From Nocardia cyriacigeorgica GUH-2 (GTDB lineage: Bacteria; Actinomycetota; Actinomycetes; Mycobacteriales; Mycobacteriaceae), in contig NC_016887.1 in the NCBI RefSeq assembly GCF_000284035.1, forward strand, positions 1,612,001-1,676,000: DNA of 64,000 nucleotides, given 5' to 3'. This document shows positions 9,392-18,665 of this stretch, one piece after another; positions within the stretch are counted from its first letter, which is position 1, and each line of letters begins with the position of its first letter. The notes under the pieces were generated by a model. That model was not told the DNA's origin. It saw nothing but the letters and a program-made list of their open reading frames with translations, and made no database searches. Both the position numbers and the translations under genes were made by a program.

Positions 9392-12300
9392 GTGGTGACC
9401 AGTGGGGCTGAGGAGGTCGGGTCAGCGGATGGGCATGCGCGGGTGCCGACAGCGGGAAGGGGTGGGCAGGGGGAGTCCGGGCACGTCGCGACCACATGGC
9501 TGATTGGCGGTGTCACTTGTGGCGGGGTCGCGGCCGGTGCGGAGGCCGGGCGTGCGGCTCGGGAGGACCGGAGGGCGGCGGGCGGAGTCGGCGTCGTAGG
9601 GGGTGAGCGGGGCGGCGATGACGACGGTGCTGTGGAGGCCCGGCTCGATGCGCGGCTGGTTCCGGCGGCGGTGGGATGTTGGGTCGTCACGGTGGTGGTG
9701 CTCGGGGCCGGGTGGCGGGTCGGGGTGATGGTCGCGGTGGGGGCGGCGGTGGCGGCGATCGGGTTGTGGGTGGGGCTGATGTGGGCGGTGGCGCATCGGC
9801 GGGAGCGGTGGCGGGCTGTCGCGGTGGTCGCGTTGGGAGCGGTGCTGCTGGGGGCGGGGTTCGCGGTGGCGGCGGCCTGGCGGGAGCATCGGGTGCAGAC
9901 CCACCCGCTGCGAGCGGTTCCGGCGGGGATGTCCGTGCGGGTGGTCGTGACGCCGATCGATGATCCGAAACCGGTGCGCGGGGCTAGCTTCGGCGGTGAG
10001 CGGACCTGGCTGGTGCGGGCGAGCCTGCGTGAGTATCACCACGGTTCGACCGTCGTGCGAGGTGGGGGAGCGGTGGTGATCCTGGCGACCGGGTCGGCGT
10101 GGGCGAAGCTTCCGCCGGGTCAACCCGTGGAGTTTCGCGCGAGGCCGTCCCCACCGCGCCTGCGCGATCTGACCGTGGTGACGTTGCGCGCCCTCGGCGA
10201 CCCCTCGACCGCAGGACCACTGCCGTGGTGGCAGCGGCTCGCGGGGTCGGTTCGCGCGGATCTGGTCGCCGCGTCCGCCGCCGCGCTACCGGCCGGCGCC
10301 GCTGGGTCGCTGCCCGCGCTCGTGGTGGGCGACACCTCGGCACTGTCCGACGACGTGCGCCGCGACTTCGAAACGGCTGGCCTCACTCACCTGACTGTGG
10401 TCAGCGGGGCGAACTTCACAATTCTTCTCACTGTGGTGTTGTTCCTCACCAGGGTGCTCACGCTCGGTCCGCGTATGACCGTGGGCGTCGCGGCCGGTGC
10501 GCTGGTGCTGTTCGTCGTCATCGCGAGGCCGGACCCGAGTGTACTGCGGGCCGCCGCCATGGGCGGGGTGACTTTGCTGGCGCTGCTGACCGGCCGGCGT
10601 CGGCAAGCCCTACCGGCGTTGTGTGCGGCGGTGATCGGACTACTCGCCGTGTGGCCGGAGCTGGCGATGTCAGCGGGTTTCGCGCTCTCGGTGCTGGCAA
10701 CCGGCGCACTGATCCTGCTGGCACCGAGTTGGTCGGATTGGCTGCGGGCGAAGGGTATGTGGCGATTGCCCGCGGAGATCCTCGCGGTCTCGGCCGCCGC
10801 GTTCGTCGTGACCACGCCGATCGTCGTGGCGCTGACGGGCAAGGTCAGCCTGGTGGCGGTTGTCGCGAATGTTCTTGTCGCGCAGGTGATCGCACCGATC
10901 ACCGTGATCGGGGCGGCCGGCGCGGTGCTGGCGACTGCGTGGATGCCCTTGGCCGAACTCGCACTACGCTGTGCGGCGCCACCCATGTGGTGGCTGCTGG
11001 CGGTCGCCGAGTACTGCGCCGCGATACCGGGAGCCACGGTGACGGTGCCGGCCGGTTCGACCGGCGGGTTGATCGCCTGTGCGGTTGTCGCCGCGGGGAT
11101 CTGGCTGTTGCGATCGGCCATCGTGCGCCGATTACTGGCGGCCGTACTGATTTCCGCCGTAGCGGTGTTGATTCCGGTGCGGCTCTGGTTCCCCGGCTGG
11201 CCACCCGACGGCTGGGTGCTCGCCGCCTGCGACGTCGGGCAGGGCGACGGTTTGGCCCTGTCTGCCGGACCCGGCAGCGCCGTCGTCGTCGACGTGGGCC
11301 CGGACCCGCGCACCATCCGGACCTGCCTCAACCGCCTCGGCATCACCCGAATTCCACTACTGGTCCTCACCCATCCGCACGCCGATCACATCGCCGGACT
11401 CGACGGTGCACTGGACGGACGCGATATCGGCGCGGTTGCCGTCGGACCTGGCGAATTGCCTGGGTACAGCACGGATTCGGCAGCCGTTCGGCAAGAACCG
11501 GGTTCGCCGCTATCACCGCAGCCGGCACCACCGACCCACTGCGGTTCCCCGGCCGGCCTTCCTGAGCGCTCCGGCACTGCCGCATATTCGCCGCCGCCGC
11601 CGAGCAATACGGCCGACTGGCCGCCAGCTGGCCTTCCGGGGGTCGGAATGCGTCCGGCGCTTGGCGCCGAGCCGGGCTCGCAACCAACGCCTGCAACATC
11701 TGCCTCGGGCGCCGACCGGCATCCACCAGTCGTCGACCGGACCGACACCGGCCCCGCCGAACTAGCGAAAACTGTGCACCGTGTAGGCATCCCGGTGGTG
11801 GAGCTGACGGCAGGATGCCGACTGACAATCGGCGACCTGACCCTCGACGCGCTCGCGCCACAAGCTCCACGCTCTCGCCGAGCCGCTGCGCTGGACCTCG
11901 ACACCGCCAACGACCGTTCCATAGTCCTCGCAGCACACACCGCCGCCGGCCGCATCCTGCTCACCGGCGATATCGAAGCCGCGACGCAGCGCTCCCTGCT
12001 CGCCTCCGGTGCACCGATCCGCGCTGACATCCTCAAGGTTCCCCATCACGGCTCCCGCACCACCACAACCGAATTCCTCCGTGCCGTTCACCCGCGCCTC
12101 GCCCTCATCAGCGCGGGCGCCACCAACACCTTCGGCCACCCACACCCAGCCATCCTGGCCGACCTGGAAGCGCTGGGCACCACCATCGCCCGCACCGACC
12201 GCGACGGCACCATCATCGTCCGCCCCAACGGCCCCGCCCTCGAAGTCCGCACCACGGGGTCCACATCAGCGCCCCGTTCGCGCCGACCACCGCGGCGCCG

Positions 12301-12472
12301 CCTACCGGCGCGACGCGAACGGGACGCGACACCAGCGCCCGGGGCTCGCAGAGGCGGGCGAGCACCGCCATCGATAGGGGGCGCAACCCGGTCGACCGGC
12401 ACCGCCCATCCCGGAACCCGCCGAATGCCCACCAATCCCTGTCGGACCACGACCGTAGGATCGGGGGCGTGA
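9392..12472 (+). CDS. comEC: ComEC/Rec2 DNA translocation channel with metallo-beta-lactamase domain
   Basis: Polytopic protein with two N-terminal membrane helices, a DUF4131-like region, the Competence domain ([20 protein letters not shown], then [11 protein letters not shown] and many membrane helices) and a C-terminal metallo-beta-lactamase domain with HPHADH and KVPHHGS. ComEC carries single-stranded DNA across the membrane; the C-terminal domain is proposed to degrade the other strand. Two oddities: a Pro/Ser/Gly-rich insert of about 95 residues splits the lactamase domain (nt about 11475-11760), and the tail after the last conserved strand (nt about 12255 on) is Arg/Pro-rich read-through-like sequence. 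The start is uncertain: GTG at 9392 or 9395 gives a sensible N-terminus, while the open frame begins at 9179. The stop overlaps the holA GTG by four bases. Confidence 0.85.
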   Translation: MVTSGAEEVGSADGHARVPTAGRGGQGESGHVATTWLIGGVTCGGVAAGAEAGRAAREDRRAAGGVGVVGGERGGDDDGAVEARLDARLVPAAVGCWVVTVVVLGAGWRVGVMVAVGAAVAAIGLWVGLMWAVAHRRERWRAVAVVALGAVLLGAGFAVAAAWREHRVQTHPLRAVPAGMSVRVVVTPIDDPKPVRGASFGGERTWLVRASLREYHHGSTVVRGGGAVVILATGSAWAKLPPGQPVEFRARPSPPRLRDLTVVTLRALGDPSTAGPLPWWQRLAGSVRADLVAASAAALPAGAAGSLPALVVGDTSALSDDVRRDFETAGLTHLTVVSGANFTILLTVVLFLTRVLTLGPRMTVGVAAGALVLFVVIARPDPSVLRAAAMGGVTLLALLTGRRRQALPALCAAVIGLLAVWPELAMSAGFALSVLATGALILLAPSWSDWLRAKGMWRLPAEILAVSAAAFVVTTPIVVALTGKVSLVAVVANVLVAQVIAPITVIGAAGAVLATAWMPLAELALRCAAPPMWWLLAVAEYCAAIPGATVTVPAGSTGGLIACAVVAAGIWLLRSAIVRRLLAAVLISAVAVLIPVRLWFPGWPPDGWVLAACDVGQGDGLALSAGPGSAVVVDVGPDPRTIRTCLNRLGITRIPLLVLTHPHADHIAGLDGALDGRDIGAVAVGPGELPGYSTDSAAVRQEPGSPLSPQPAPPTHCGSPAGLPERSGTAAYSPPPPSNTADWPPAGLPGVGMRPALGAEPGSQPTPATSASGADRHPPVVDRTDTGPAELAKTVHRVGIPVVELTAGCRLTIGDLTLDALAPQAPRSRRAAALDLDTANDRSIVLAAHTAAGRILLTGDIEAATQRSLLASGAPIRADILKVPHHGSRTTTTEFLRAVHPRLALISAGATNTFGHPHPAILADLEALGTTIARTDRDGTIIVRPNGPALEVRTTGSTSAPRSRRPPRRRLPARRERDATPAPGARRGGRAPPSIGGATRSTGTAHPGTRRMPTNPCRTTTVGSGA
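12456..12461 (+). promoter_or_regulatory. -10 box for leaderless holA transcript
   Basis: TAGGAT (TANNNT) ends 7 bases before the holA GTG, inside the 3' end of comEC. holA may therefore be made both from its own promoter and by read-through from comEC. Confidence 0.45.
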
Positions 12473-13437
12473 GCGAACGACCTGCGGCGGTCCACCTGGT
12501 GCTCGGGGACGAGGAGTTGTTGATCGAGCGCGCCATCGCGAGCGTGACGGCGCAGGTCAGGGCGGGGGCGCCGGATCCTGACGGTGTACCCGTGGATCGG
12601 TTGCGGGCGGGGGAGGCGAGCACCGCCGAGCTGGCGGAGCTGCTGAGTCCCTCGCTGTTCGCTGAGGACCGGGTGATCATTCTGGAATCCGCGGCCGAGG
12701 CCGGGAAGGACGCGGTGGCGGTGATCACCGAGGCCGCGGCCGACCCACCCGACGGTGTGGTGCTCATGGTGGTGCACTCCGGCGGCGGCCGGGCCAAGGC
12801 CCTCGCGCCTGCGCTGCACAAGGCGGGGGCGGTGGTGCACAACTGCGCCAAGCTAAGCAAGGCCTCCGAGCGTGCCGAGTTCGTCCGCGCGGAGTTCCGG
12901 GCCGCCGGAGCGCGCGTCTCCGGTGACGTGGTGCAGGCGGTGATCGAGGCCGTGGGCTCGGACCTGCGCGAACTGGCGGCGGCGGCCTCGCAGCTGGCCG
13001 CCGACACCGGCGGCAAGATCGACGTCGCCGCGGTCCGGCGGTACTACTCCGGCAAGGCCGAGGTCACCGGTTTCGATGTCGCCGAGCTGGCCGTCACCGG
13101 CGACCGCCCCGGCGCCATGGAGGCCTTGCGGTGGGCCAACGACCGGGGTGTGCCGCATGTGCTGCTGGCCGACGCACTGGCCGATTCGGTGCACACCATC
13201 GCCAAGGTCGGCTCGGCCGGCCGGGGCGATCCGTTCAAGCTGGCCGGCCCGCTGGGGATGCCGCCGTGGAAGGTGAAGAAGGCCCAGGCGCAATCACGCG
13301 GCTGGACCCCCGCCACCATCGGCTCCGCCCTGCAAGTCGTCGCCACCTTGAACGCCGACGTCAAGGGCGGCGCGGCCGATTCCGCCTTCGCGCTCGAGCA
13401 CGCGCTGATGCAGATTCTCGACCTGCACGGCCGCTGA
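12469..13437 (+). CDS. holA: DNA polymerase III subunit delta
   Basis: 322 residues. Subunit of the clamp loader that opens the beta sliding clamp. The N-terminal domain starts with the family-typical [15 protein letters not shown], and a helical C-terminus contains the conserved region around [15 protein letters not shown]. The GTG start overlaps the comEC stop (GTGA) and follows a -10 box by 7 bases. The position equals Rv2413c. Confidence 0.93.
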   Translation: MSERPAAVHLVLGDEELLIERAIASVTAQVRAGAPDPDGVPVDRLRAGEASTAELAELLSPSLFAEDRVIILESAAEAGKDAVAVITEAAADPPDGVVLMVVHSGGGRAKALAPALHKAGAVVHNCAKLSKASERAEFVRAEFRAAGARVSGDVVQAVIEAVGSDLRELAAAASQLAADTGGKIDVAAVRRYYSGKAEVTGFDVAELAVTGDRPGAMEALRWANDRGVPHVLLADALADSVHTIAKVGSAGRGDPFKLAGPLGMPPWKVKKAQAQSRGWTPATIGSALQVVATLNADVKGGAADSAFALEHALMQILDLHGR

Positions 13438-13476
13438 CGTCCGCGGCTGCCGCGCAACCGCCTGCGCGCCACGGCA

Positions 13477-13740
13477 TTACGCGGCCCGCACCATCAGCAT
13501 CGTGAGCCGTCGCACGACCGGCAGCACCAGCAGCAGTGTGGGGAACGCGATCGGCCAGGACACCGCCCACGATCGCAGCCACAGCGCGATATCGAGTCCG
13601 TCGCTCATCAGCGTGCTGATCAGCGAGACGATGCAGGTCATCAGCAGTGACAGCAGCAACGGCAACACGAACGACGCGGCGCGGGCGGGCAGCTTGACGC
13701 GCTCGGCAACGCTGCGGGAAGAGGGATTCGCGGAATTCAT
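13477..13740 (-). CDS. DUF2798 family small membrane protein
   Basis: 87 residues with two membrane segments (about 24-44 and 57-77) and the DUF2798 pattern: FVLPLLLSLLMTCIVSLIST followed by WLRSWAVSWPIAFPTLLLV. The function of the family is unknown. The ATG at 13740 is preceded by GGAG at 6 bases; a start nine codons upstream (13767) has no such site. It is a single gene convergent with holA. Confidence 0.8.
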   Translation of the reverse strand: MNSANPSSRSVAERVKLPARAASFVLPLLLSLLMTCIVSLISTLMSDGLDIALWLRSWAVSWPIAFPTLLLVLPVVRRLTMLMVRAA

Positions 13741-13878
13741 CGGTACTCCGTAAACGATCGTCGGCAACGACCACGCCGGGTGGCGAGGCCGGTGCGTTGA
13801 TTCACGTGAACGCTTACGGCGACCGGATGTCGCGGGGCCGAGCTTAGCCAGGCCCGGCCCCGCGACGCAATCGCTATT

Positions 13879-14943
13879 TCAGGCCGCGCCGTCGATCTTC
13901 AGATCACCGAAGGTGACGGCCCGCGTCATCGGCCGTGCCAGGAACTCGTGCGGGAAGCCGAGTTCCACCGCGCTCGCCTGCTCGAGCCGGGCCAGCTGCG
14001 CGGCGTCGAACTCGACCGACAAAGCGCCGAGATTGTCCTCCAGCTGAGCGGCGGTCCGCGCACCGATGATCGGCGAGGTCACACCGGGATTGCGCAGCGT
14101 CCAGGTGATGGCCACCTGGGCCGGGGAGTGGCCGAGTTCGCCGGCCACCGCGGCGACCACCTCGGCGATCGACAGTCCGCGCTCGGTCAGCGCACCGCTG
14201 GCCGCGGCGACGTTCTTGCGTGTCCCCGTCGGCGACGCCGTGGCCGCATCGGCCAGGTCGGCGCGGGTGTATTTGCCGGTGAGCACCCCGCTGCCGAGCG
14301 GCGACCACGGAATGACACCGAGGCCGAGCTCGCGCGCCATCGGAATCAGATCGCGCTCCACCGTGCGTTCGAGCAGGCTGTATTCGATCTGCAAGGCGAT
14401 CAGCGGCGACCATCCACGCAGGTCGGCCATGGTCTGCATGCGCGAGACCTGCCACGCCGGGGTATCGGAGATGCCGACATAGAGCACCTTGCCCGCCCGC
14501 ACCAGGTCGTCCATGGCCCGCAGGATCTCCTCCACCGGGGTGAGGAAATCCCAGGCGTGCAGGTAGAGCAGGTCGATGTAGTCGGTGTTCAACCGGCGCA
14601 GGCTCGCTTCGACCGAGGCGATCATGCTCTTGCGGTGGTTGCCGCCGGAGTTCGGGTCGCCGGCGCGGCGCAGCATGGTGTATTTCGTTGCCAGTACCAA
14701 GGATTCACGGTTGGCGGAGGTGAATTCCCCGAGCAGCTGCTCGGAGCTGCCGTCGGTGTACTGGCTGGCGGTGTCGATGAAGTTGCCGCCGCGGTCGATG
14801 TAGGTGTCGAAGATCTTGCGCGCTTCGTCCTTGTCGGCGCCCCAGCCCCAGTCCGCGCCGAAGGTCATGGTGCCCAGCGACAGCGGCGAGACCCGCAGCC
14901 CGGAACGGCCGAGGGTCCGGTAGGTGTCGAGGGTGGTGCTCAT
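13879..14943 (-). CDS. Aldo/keto reductase
   Basis: 354 residues, TIM-barrel NADPH-dependent oxidoreductase. Visible are the nucleotide-barrel start LGRSGLRVSPLSLGTMTFG, the FIDTASQYTDGSSEQLLG segment with Asp and the catalytic Tyr, Lys in LVLATKYTM, and YIDLLYLHAWD. The C-terminal TSPIIGARTAAQLEDNL binds the cofactor. The ATG at 14943 has GGGAG six bases upstream and is preferred over the in-frame 14967. It is divergent from an XRE-family regulator across 123 bases, which probably controls it. The substrate is unknown. Confidence 0.88.
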   Translation of the reverse strand: MSTTLDTYRTLGRSGLRVSPLSLGTMTFGADWGWGADKDEARKIFDTYIDRGGNFIDTASQYTDGSSEQLLGEFTSANRESLVLATKYTMLRRAGDPNSGGNHRKSMIASVEASLRRLNTDYIDLLYLHAWDFLTPVEEILRAMDDLVRAGKVLYVGISDTPAWQVSRMQTMADLRGWSPLIALQIEYSLLERTVERDLIPMARELGLGVIPWSPLGSGVLTGKYTRADLADAATASPTGTRKNVAAASGALTERGLSIAEVVAAVAGELGHSPAQVAITWTLRNPGVTSPIIGARTAAQLEDNLGALSVEFDAAQLARLEQASAVELGFPHEFLARPMTRAVTFGDLKIDGAA

Positions 14944-15052
14944 GGTTGCTCCCGTCGTCTGCGTCATGCGTCGACAGGAAGTCTGTTGCCATCGCGGCGG
15001 TTCGGTAAGGGAAGGTTCATCCTGGGAAAACCGGTCCTACCCAGCAGCGACG

Positions 15053-15058
15053 TAAGAT
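15053..15058 (+). promoter_or_regulatory. -10 box for leaderless XRE regulator transcript
   Basis: TAAGAT (TANNNT) ends 8 bases before the ATG of the regulator; no Shine-Dalgarno is present. Confidence 0.45.
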
Positions 15059-15066
15059 CGGTACCG

Positions 15067-16017
15067 ATGACCGGGACGATCAACGCGACGCAGGAACTGG
15101 GCGCCTTCCTCCGCGCCCGGCGCGAACGGTTGCAGCCCGCGGAGCTGGGCCTGGCGATCCGCAAACAGTCGCGCCGCACGCCCGGCCTGCGCCGCGAGGA
15201 GGTCGCGGAACTGGCCGGGGTGAGCACCGACTACATCGTGCGGTTGGAGCAGGGCCGCGGCCTGCGGCCCTCGGCCGAGGTGCTCGAGGCGCTGGCACGG
15301 GCGCTACGGTTGAACCTGGACGAGACGGCCTACCTGTTCGATCTCGCGCAGCAGCGGCTGCCCTACTGCGACAAGCCGGCCACCGTCCCGGCCGCGACGC
15401 TGGTCATGCTGGTCGAGGACTTGGCGCCGCTACCGGCGATGCTGGTCGACCACCGCTACGACATCCTGGCCTGGAACCGGGAGATGTCGCGGCTGCTGCT
15501 CGATATCGACGCGCTCGCCCCAGCCCGGCGCAACACGATGTGGATGTGCCTGATGCATCCCGGCATGCGCGAGTTCTACCTCGACCGGGACCAGATCATC
15601 CGCGAGGGCGTCGCTGATCTGCGAGCGGCCTGGGCCGCCCACCCCGATGACGGCGCGCTGGCGCAGATGGTGGCCGATTTCACCGCACGCAGTCCGGAGT
15701 TCGCGAAGGCCTGGGCCGAACACGATGTGAAGGTGCGCGGCCGCGGCCGCAAGCGGTTGAACCACCCGGTGGCGGGCGTGATCACGGTCGATTTCGAGGT
15801 GCTGATGCCGCTGCAGGAGACCGATCAGCGGCTGATCGTCTACCGGGCCGCCGACGCCGCGTCCCAGCAGGGCCTCGACCGCCTCACCCTGGACGCGCTT
15901 GATGTCGACCGCCTGCCTGCACTTCAGGCCGCGCACGCCGCCGTGGCCGGCCGGCAGCCGGTAGCGACCACCGGCGACGGAGGCACCGCGCCCGTCGCGA
16001 TCGAGCGCAGCGCCTGA
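15067..16017 (+). CDS. XRE-family regulator with MmyB-like ligand-binding domain
   Basis: 316 residues. An N-terminal Cro/C1-type helix-turn-helix (LGLAIRKQSRRTPGLRREEV through VSTDYIVRLEQGRGLRPS) is followed by a C-terminal domain of the MmyB transcription-regulator type, recognisable from MLVDHRYDILAWNREMSRLL and NTMWMCLMHPGMREFY. Such genes commonly sit divergently next to an oxidoreductase gene and control it, as here with the aldo/keto reductase. The ligand, possibly a fatty acid, is not known. The start is set by a -10 box 8 bases upstream; the long open frame before it is antisense to the reductase. Confidence 0.88.
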   Translation: MTGTINATQELGAFLRARRERLQPAELGLAIRKQSRRTPGLRREEVAELAGVSTDYIVRLEQGRGLRPSAEVLEALARALRLNLDETAYLFDLAQQRLPYCDKPATVPAATLVMLVEDLAPLPAMLVDHRYDILAWNREMSRLLLDIDALAPARRNTMWMCLMHPGMREFYLDRDQIIREGVADLRAAWAAHPDDGALAQMVADFTARSPEFAKAWAEHDVKVRGRGRKRLNHPVAGVITVDFEVLMPLQETDQRLIVYRAADAASQQGLDRLTLDALDVDRLPALQAAHAAVAGRQPVATTGDGGTAPVAIERSA

Positions 16018-16030
16018 CGGACGACGACGG

Positions 16031-16059
16031 TCGGCCCGCCGCACGGGGCAGCGGGCCGA
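16031..16059. terminator. Hairpin between convergent genes
   Basis: Perfect 9-base stem TCGGCCCGC / GCGGGCCGA with an 11-base loop, lying between the ends of the XRE regulator and the small acidic protein gene. No T-tract. Confidence 0.45.
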
Positions 16060-16087
16060 GGGAACGGGTCGGGTGGCGGACCGTGCG

Positions 16088-16333
16088 CTAGTCGACGGCC
16101 GTGAGTTCGGCCGGTTCCTCGTCCTCGGATTCCTCGTAGCGGCCGTCCCACTCCTCGTAGGCGGGCGCTTCCTCGTCGCGGGTGACGATCCATTCCATCG
16201 AGTAGGTGTCGTCGCCGAGCGGCACGGCCACATTCTCGATCTTCACCCCGATATTGAGCACCTCGGCGGCGCGGATCACCTCCGGGAGATCCTCGGCACG
16301 CACCACGGTCTGATTCGCATACAGGGTCACCAT
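16088..16333 (-). CDS. Small acidic conserved-type protein, unknown function
   Basis: 81 residues, predicted soluble. The first about 50 residues look like a compact alpha/beta domain (MVTLYANQTVV, then RAAEVLNIGVKIENVAVPLG); the last 30 are very acidic (EEW, EESEDEEPAE). No family was recognised. The ATG sits 7 bases after a TACGAT -10 box read on the minus strand, which supports a real leaderless gene. It lies downstream of rpsT beyond that gene's terminator. Confidence 0.65.
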   Translation of the reverse strand: MVTLYANQTVVRAEDLPEVIRAAEVLNIGVKIENVAVPLGDDTYSMEWIVTRDEEAPAYEEWDGRYEESEDEEPAELTAVD

Positions 16334-16340
16334 GGGCCGA

Positions 16341-16346
16341 ATCGTA
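16341..16346 (-). promoter_or_regulatory. -10 box for leaderless small acidic protein gene
   Basis: TACGAT on the minus strand (TANNNT) ends 7 bases before the ATG at 16333. Confidence 0.45.
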
Positions 16347-16383
16347 CGGCAGCCGGGTGACAGCGGACCGGGCAGACAGCGAA

Positions 16384-16414
16384 AGCCGCCGCGGTCGTCG
16401 TGGCCGCGGCGGCT
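16384..16414 (-). terminator. rpsT terminator
   Basis: Perfect 11-base stem AGCCGCCGCGG / CCGCGGCGGCT with a 9-base loop, 37 bases downstream of the rpsT stop. On the minus strand it is followed by TTTC. Confidence 0.7.
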
Positions 16415-16450
16415 GGAGCGTCGAGACGGTACCGAGCGGTACCGGGTGGA

Positions 16451-16711
16451 TCAGAGCTTGTTGAAGGCCAGCGAGAGCGCCGACTTCTTGTTGGCGGCCT
16501 GGTTGGCGTGGATGACGCCCTTCGAGGCGGCCTTGTCGAGCTTGCGGCTCACGAAGCGCAGGCGCTCGGCGGCGGCATCCTTGTCGCCGGCGGCGGCGGC
16601 TTCGCGGAAGCTACGGATGGCGGTGCGCAGCGCGGACTTCACCGACTGGTTGCGCTGACGCGCTTCCTCGTTGGTCCGGATCCGCTTCATCTGGGACTTG
16701 ATGTTGGCCAC
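16451..16711 (-). CDS. rpsT: 30S ribosomal protein S20
   Basis: 86 residues, basic helical protein with the S20 pattern [20 protein letters not shown] at the N-terminus and [19 protein letters not shown] at the C-terminus. It binds 16S rRNA early in 30S assembly. The GTG start has GAGG 8 bases upstream. Its place after holA, facing the other way, matches Rv2412. Confidence 0.97.
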   Translation of the reverse strand: MANIKSQMKRIRTNEEARQRNQSVKSALRTAIRSFREAAAAGDKDAAAERLRFVSRKLDKAASKGVIHANQAANKKSALSLAFNKL

Positions 16712-17070
16712 GCCTGTATCCTCTGGTTTCCTTTGTCGCTGATGGATGTCTCAAAGTCTGGTAGCGCGCATCAGGCCCCGCGGTAACGCCGGGCAATAGG
16801 TAACGCTGCGCCGAAGATCGAGGGTACCAGCACGCTCGCGGCGAACGAAATCGGTCCCGAACCGATCTCGCTGCACCGCCCGCGGACGCCGAGCCGAACC
16901 CGTCGCGCCGCCATCCCCGGCGACTCGGCCGGTTCCGGAAATCGTTGTGACGGCCGCCCGCCTGGCGTAACCTTCATTTTCACTTCGGCCGTACCAGTTT
17001 TTCCAGCAGGACCAGCACTACCCGGTGTTCTCCGCCGAGGCGGGGACGATCCTCTCGGAAGGCGGACCTC
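16712..17070. other. Divergent rpsT-aqpZ intergenic region
   Basis: About 360 bases with the rpsT promoter region on one side and a good aqpZ promoter on the other. A 70-codon open frame on the minus strand (16771-16983) has no start signal and no recognisable content and is not called a gene. Confidence 0.5.
16945..16973 (+). promoter_or_regulatory. aqpZ promoter
   Basis: -35 TTGTGA (16945-16950), 17-base spacer, -10 TAACCT (16968-16973). Predicted 5' untranslated region of about 90 bases. Confidence 0.5.
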
Positions 17071-17859
17071 ATGTCACCAACTGCGCAGGAAGTCGTCGAA
17101 GAAGCCATCGAGCTGAAGCCGATACCCGAACCCAAGAAATGGGCCGCCGAGGCGCTGGGCACCTTCATCCTGGTCATGGGCGGTGTCGGCACCGCGGTCC
17201 TGGCCGGGGACAAGGTCGGCGCGCTCGGGGTGGCGCTGGCCTTCGGTTTGACGCTGATGTTCCTGGTCTACGCGATCGGCCCGATCTCGGGCTGTCATGT
17301 GAATCCGGCGGTGACGATCGGGCAGCTGCTGATGGGGCGGCTGTCGACGGTGAGCGCGGTCGGCTACGTCATCTCCCAGTTGATCGGCGCGTTCCTGTCC
17401 GGTCTGGTGCTGTTCGCCATCGCCAAGAATCTGCCCTCCTACGACCGCGCGGTCGACGGGCTCGGCGCCAACGGCTGGGGTGAGCACAGCCCGTCGGCGC
17501 AGACCGGCCCGCTCGGCCATGTGGTCGTGCAGGACGGCTACGGCATGGCGGCCATGATCATCGTCGAGGTGATGCTGACGGCGCTGCTGGTGTTCGTGGT
17601 GCTGGCCTCCACCGATCAGATCTCCGATGTCCCGCTGGCCGGGCTGTCGATCGGTGTGACGCTGGCGGTCATTCACCTGATCTCCATCCCGGTCGACAAC
17701 ACCTCCGTCAATCCGGCCCGCAGCCTCGGTGTGGCCCCCTATCAGGACGGTGCGATGGCCCAGTCCTGGGCTTTCGTGGTCTTCCCGCTGATCGGCGGCT
17801 GCCTCGGCGCGCTGATCTACGGCATGCTGTTCGGCCGCTCCCGCGACATGATCAGCTGA
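17071..17859 (+). CDS. aqpZ: Aquaporin (MIP family, AqpZ-type)
   Basis: 262 residues with six membrane helices and the two NPA boxes in HVNPAVT and SVNPARS. Selectivity-filter residues agree with the water channel AqpZ: Phe in ALAFGLT, His in VIHLISIPV, Thr in NTSVNPARS and the Arg after the second NPA. This predicts a water-selective channel rather than a glycerol facilitator. The cytoplasmic N-terminus (about 20 residues) is acidic and longer than in E. coli, and the loop after helix 3 contains an extra Gly/Ser-rich segment. The ATG at 17071 was kept although no strong Shine-Dalgarno is visible. It has its own promoter and a strong terminator. Confidence 0.9.
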   Translation: MSPTAQEVVEEAIELKPIPEPKKWAAEALGTFILVMGGVGTAVLAGDKVGALGVALAFGLTLMFLVYAIGPISGCHVNPAVTIGQLLMGRLSTVSAVGYVISQLIGAFLSGLVLFAIAKNLPSYDRAVDGLGANGWGEHSPSAQTGPLGHVVVQDGYGMAAMIIVEVMLTALLVFVVLASTDQISDVPLAGLSIGVTLAVIHLISIPVDNTSVNPARSLGVAPYQDGAMAQSWAFVVFPLIGGCLGALIYGMLFGRSRDMIS

Positions 17860-17870
17860 CCTCGTAGAAC

Positions 17871-17904
17871 CAGCAGGCCCCCGCACCGGCGCGGGGGCCT
17901 GCTG
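17871..17904. terminator. Bidirectional terminator between aqpZ and the PemK-like gene
   Basis: Perfect 14-base stem CAGCAGGCCCCCGC / GCGGGGGCCTGCTG with a 6-base loop, between two convergent stop codons. No long T-tract, as usual in actinobacteria. Confidence 0.8.
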
Positions 17905-17908
17905 CCGT

Positions 17909-18490
17909 TCAGCTCCAGTTGTATTCGATGACCAGCCGGTGCGCGATCACATCGAAGGTCTTGCGCGGCAGGATGGCGCCCTCACGACGGATTCCGGCCT
18001 CGGGAACATCGAGCACACGGTCGAGGCGGACCCAGCTCGGCCGGCCGTCGTGGTCCCAGCTGCCGCTGCCGATACCGACCCAATTGCGGTCGTGGGCGCG
18101 CACCGGATTCGACGACAGCATCAGCCCGAGCAGGGTGCGGCGGTCCCGGCCGACCACCAGCACCGGCCGGTCCTTGCCATTGGCCGGGTCTTCCTCGAAC
18201 GGCACCCAGGTCCACACGATCTCGCCCGGGTCGGCCCGCCCGTCCAGATGCGGCGAGTAGACGACCTGGCGGGCGCGCTGCGCGGTGGGTACCGGGGTGG
18301 AGGCAGCCGGGCGAACCGGGACGGCGACGGTTTTGCGCGGCGGCGCCAACGATCCGACCGCTCGCTCCAGCAGTGTGGAGCGCTGCAACTTGCCGACCAG
18401 CTTCGGCGCCTGCGACTTGACGATCTTGGGACCCTGCTCCTTCGCGATGAGGCCGAGCTGCTTGCCGAGAGAGTTCCAACTGCGGGCCAT
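17909..18490 (-). CDS. Orphan PemK/MazF-fold protein (Rv2405-like)
   Basis: 193 residues. The C-terminal half (from about residue 85) shows the PemK/MazF pattern: GEIVWTWVPFEEDP, KDRPVLVVGRD, LGLMLSSNP and WVRLDRVLDVPEAGI. The N-terminal about 80 residues are basic and helical, and are not part of the toxin fold. No antitoxin-like gene lies next to it; the neighbour across a divergent spacer is lepA, as for Rv2405 in M. tuberculosis. Whether it cleaves RNA is unknown. The ATG at 18490 is preferred; the frame is open further upstream into the lepA promoter region. Confidence 0.75.
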   Translation of the reverse strand: MARSWNSLGKQLGLIAKEQGPKIVKSQAPKLVGKLQRSTLLERAVGSLAPPRKTVAVPVRPAASTPVPTAQRARQVVYSPHLDGRADPGEIVWTWVPFEEDPANGKDRPVLVVGRDRRTLLGLMLSSNPVRAHDRNWVGIGSGSWDHDGRPSWVRLDRVLDVPEAGIRREGAILPRKTFDVIAHRLVIEYNWS

Positions 18491-18665
18491 CACTGGAATA
18501 TAACGGCGCGCCGCCGCGATCACATCCGCACCGAAGCGGTCCACCGGGCCGTCGATCACCCTGTGGCCGCCGGTAATTGCCGCAATGCCCGGGCCAGCGG
18601 AGGGCACCGGCCCCTGCCCATGGGACGATGGAGCGCAGTTCGCCGATACCCGAATGAGGAGTGGA

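Noticed and set aside
16771-16983. 70-codon minus-strand frame upstream of rpsT
   Set aside because: No Shine-Dalgarno or -10 box and no recognisable content; it overlaps the aqpZ promoter.
17909-18490. Complete type II toxin-antitoxin pair
   Set aside because: No small antitoxin-like ORF is found on either side of the PemK/MazF-fold gene.
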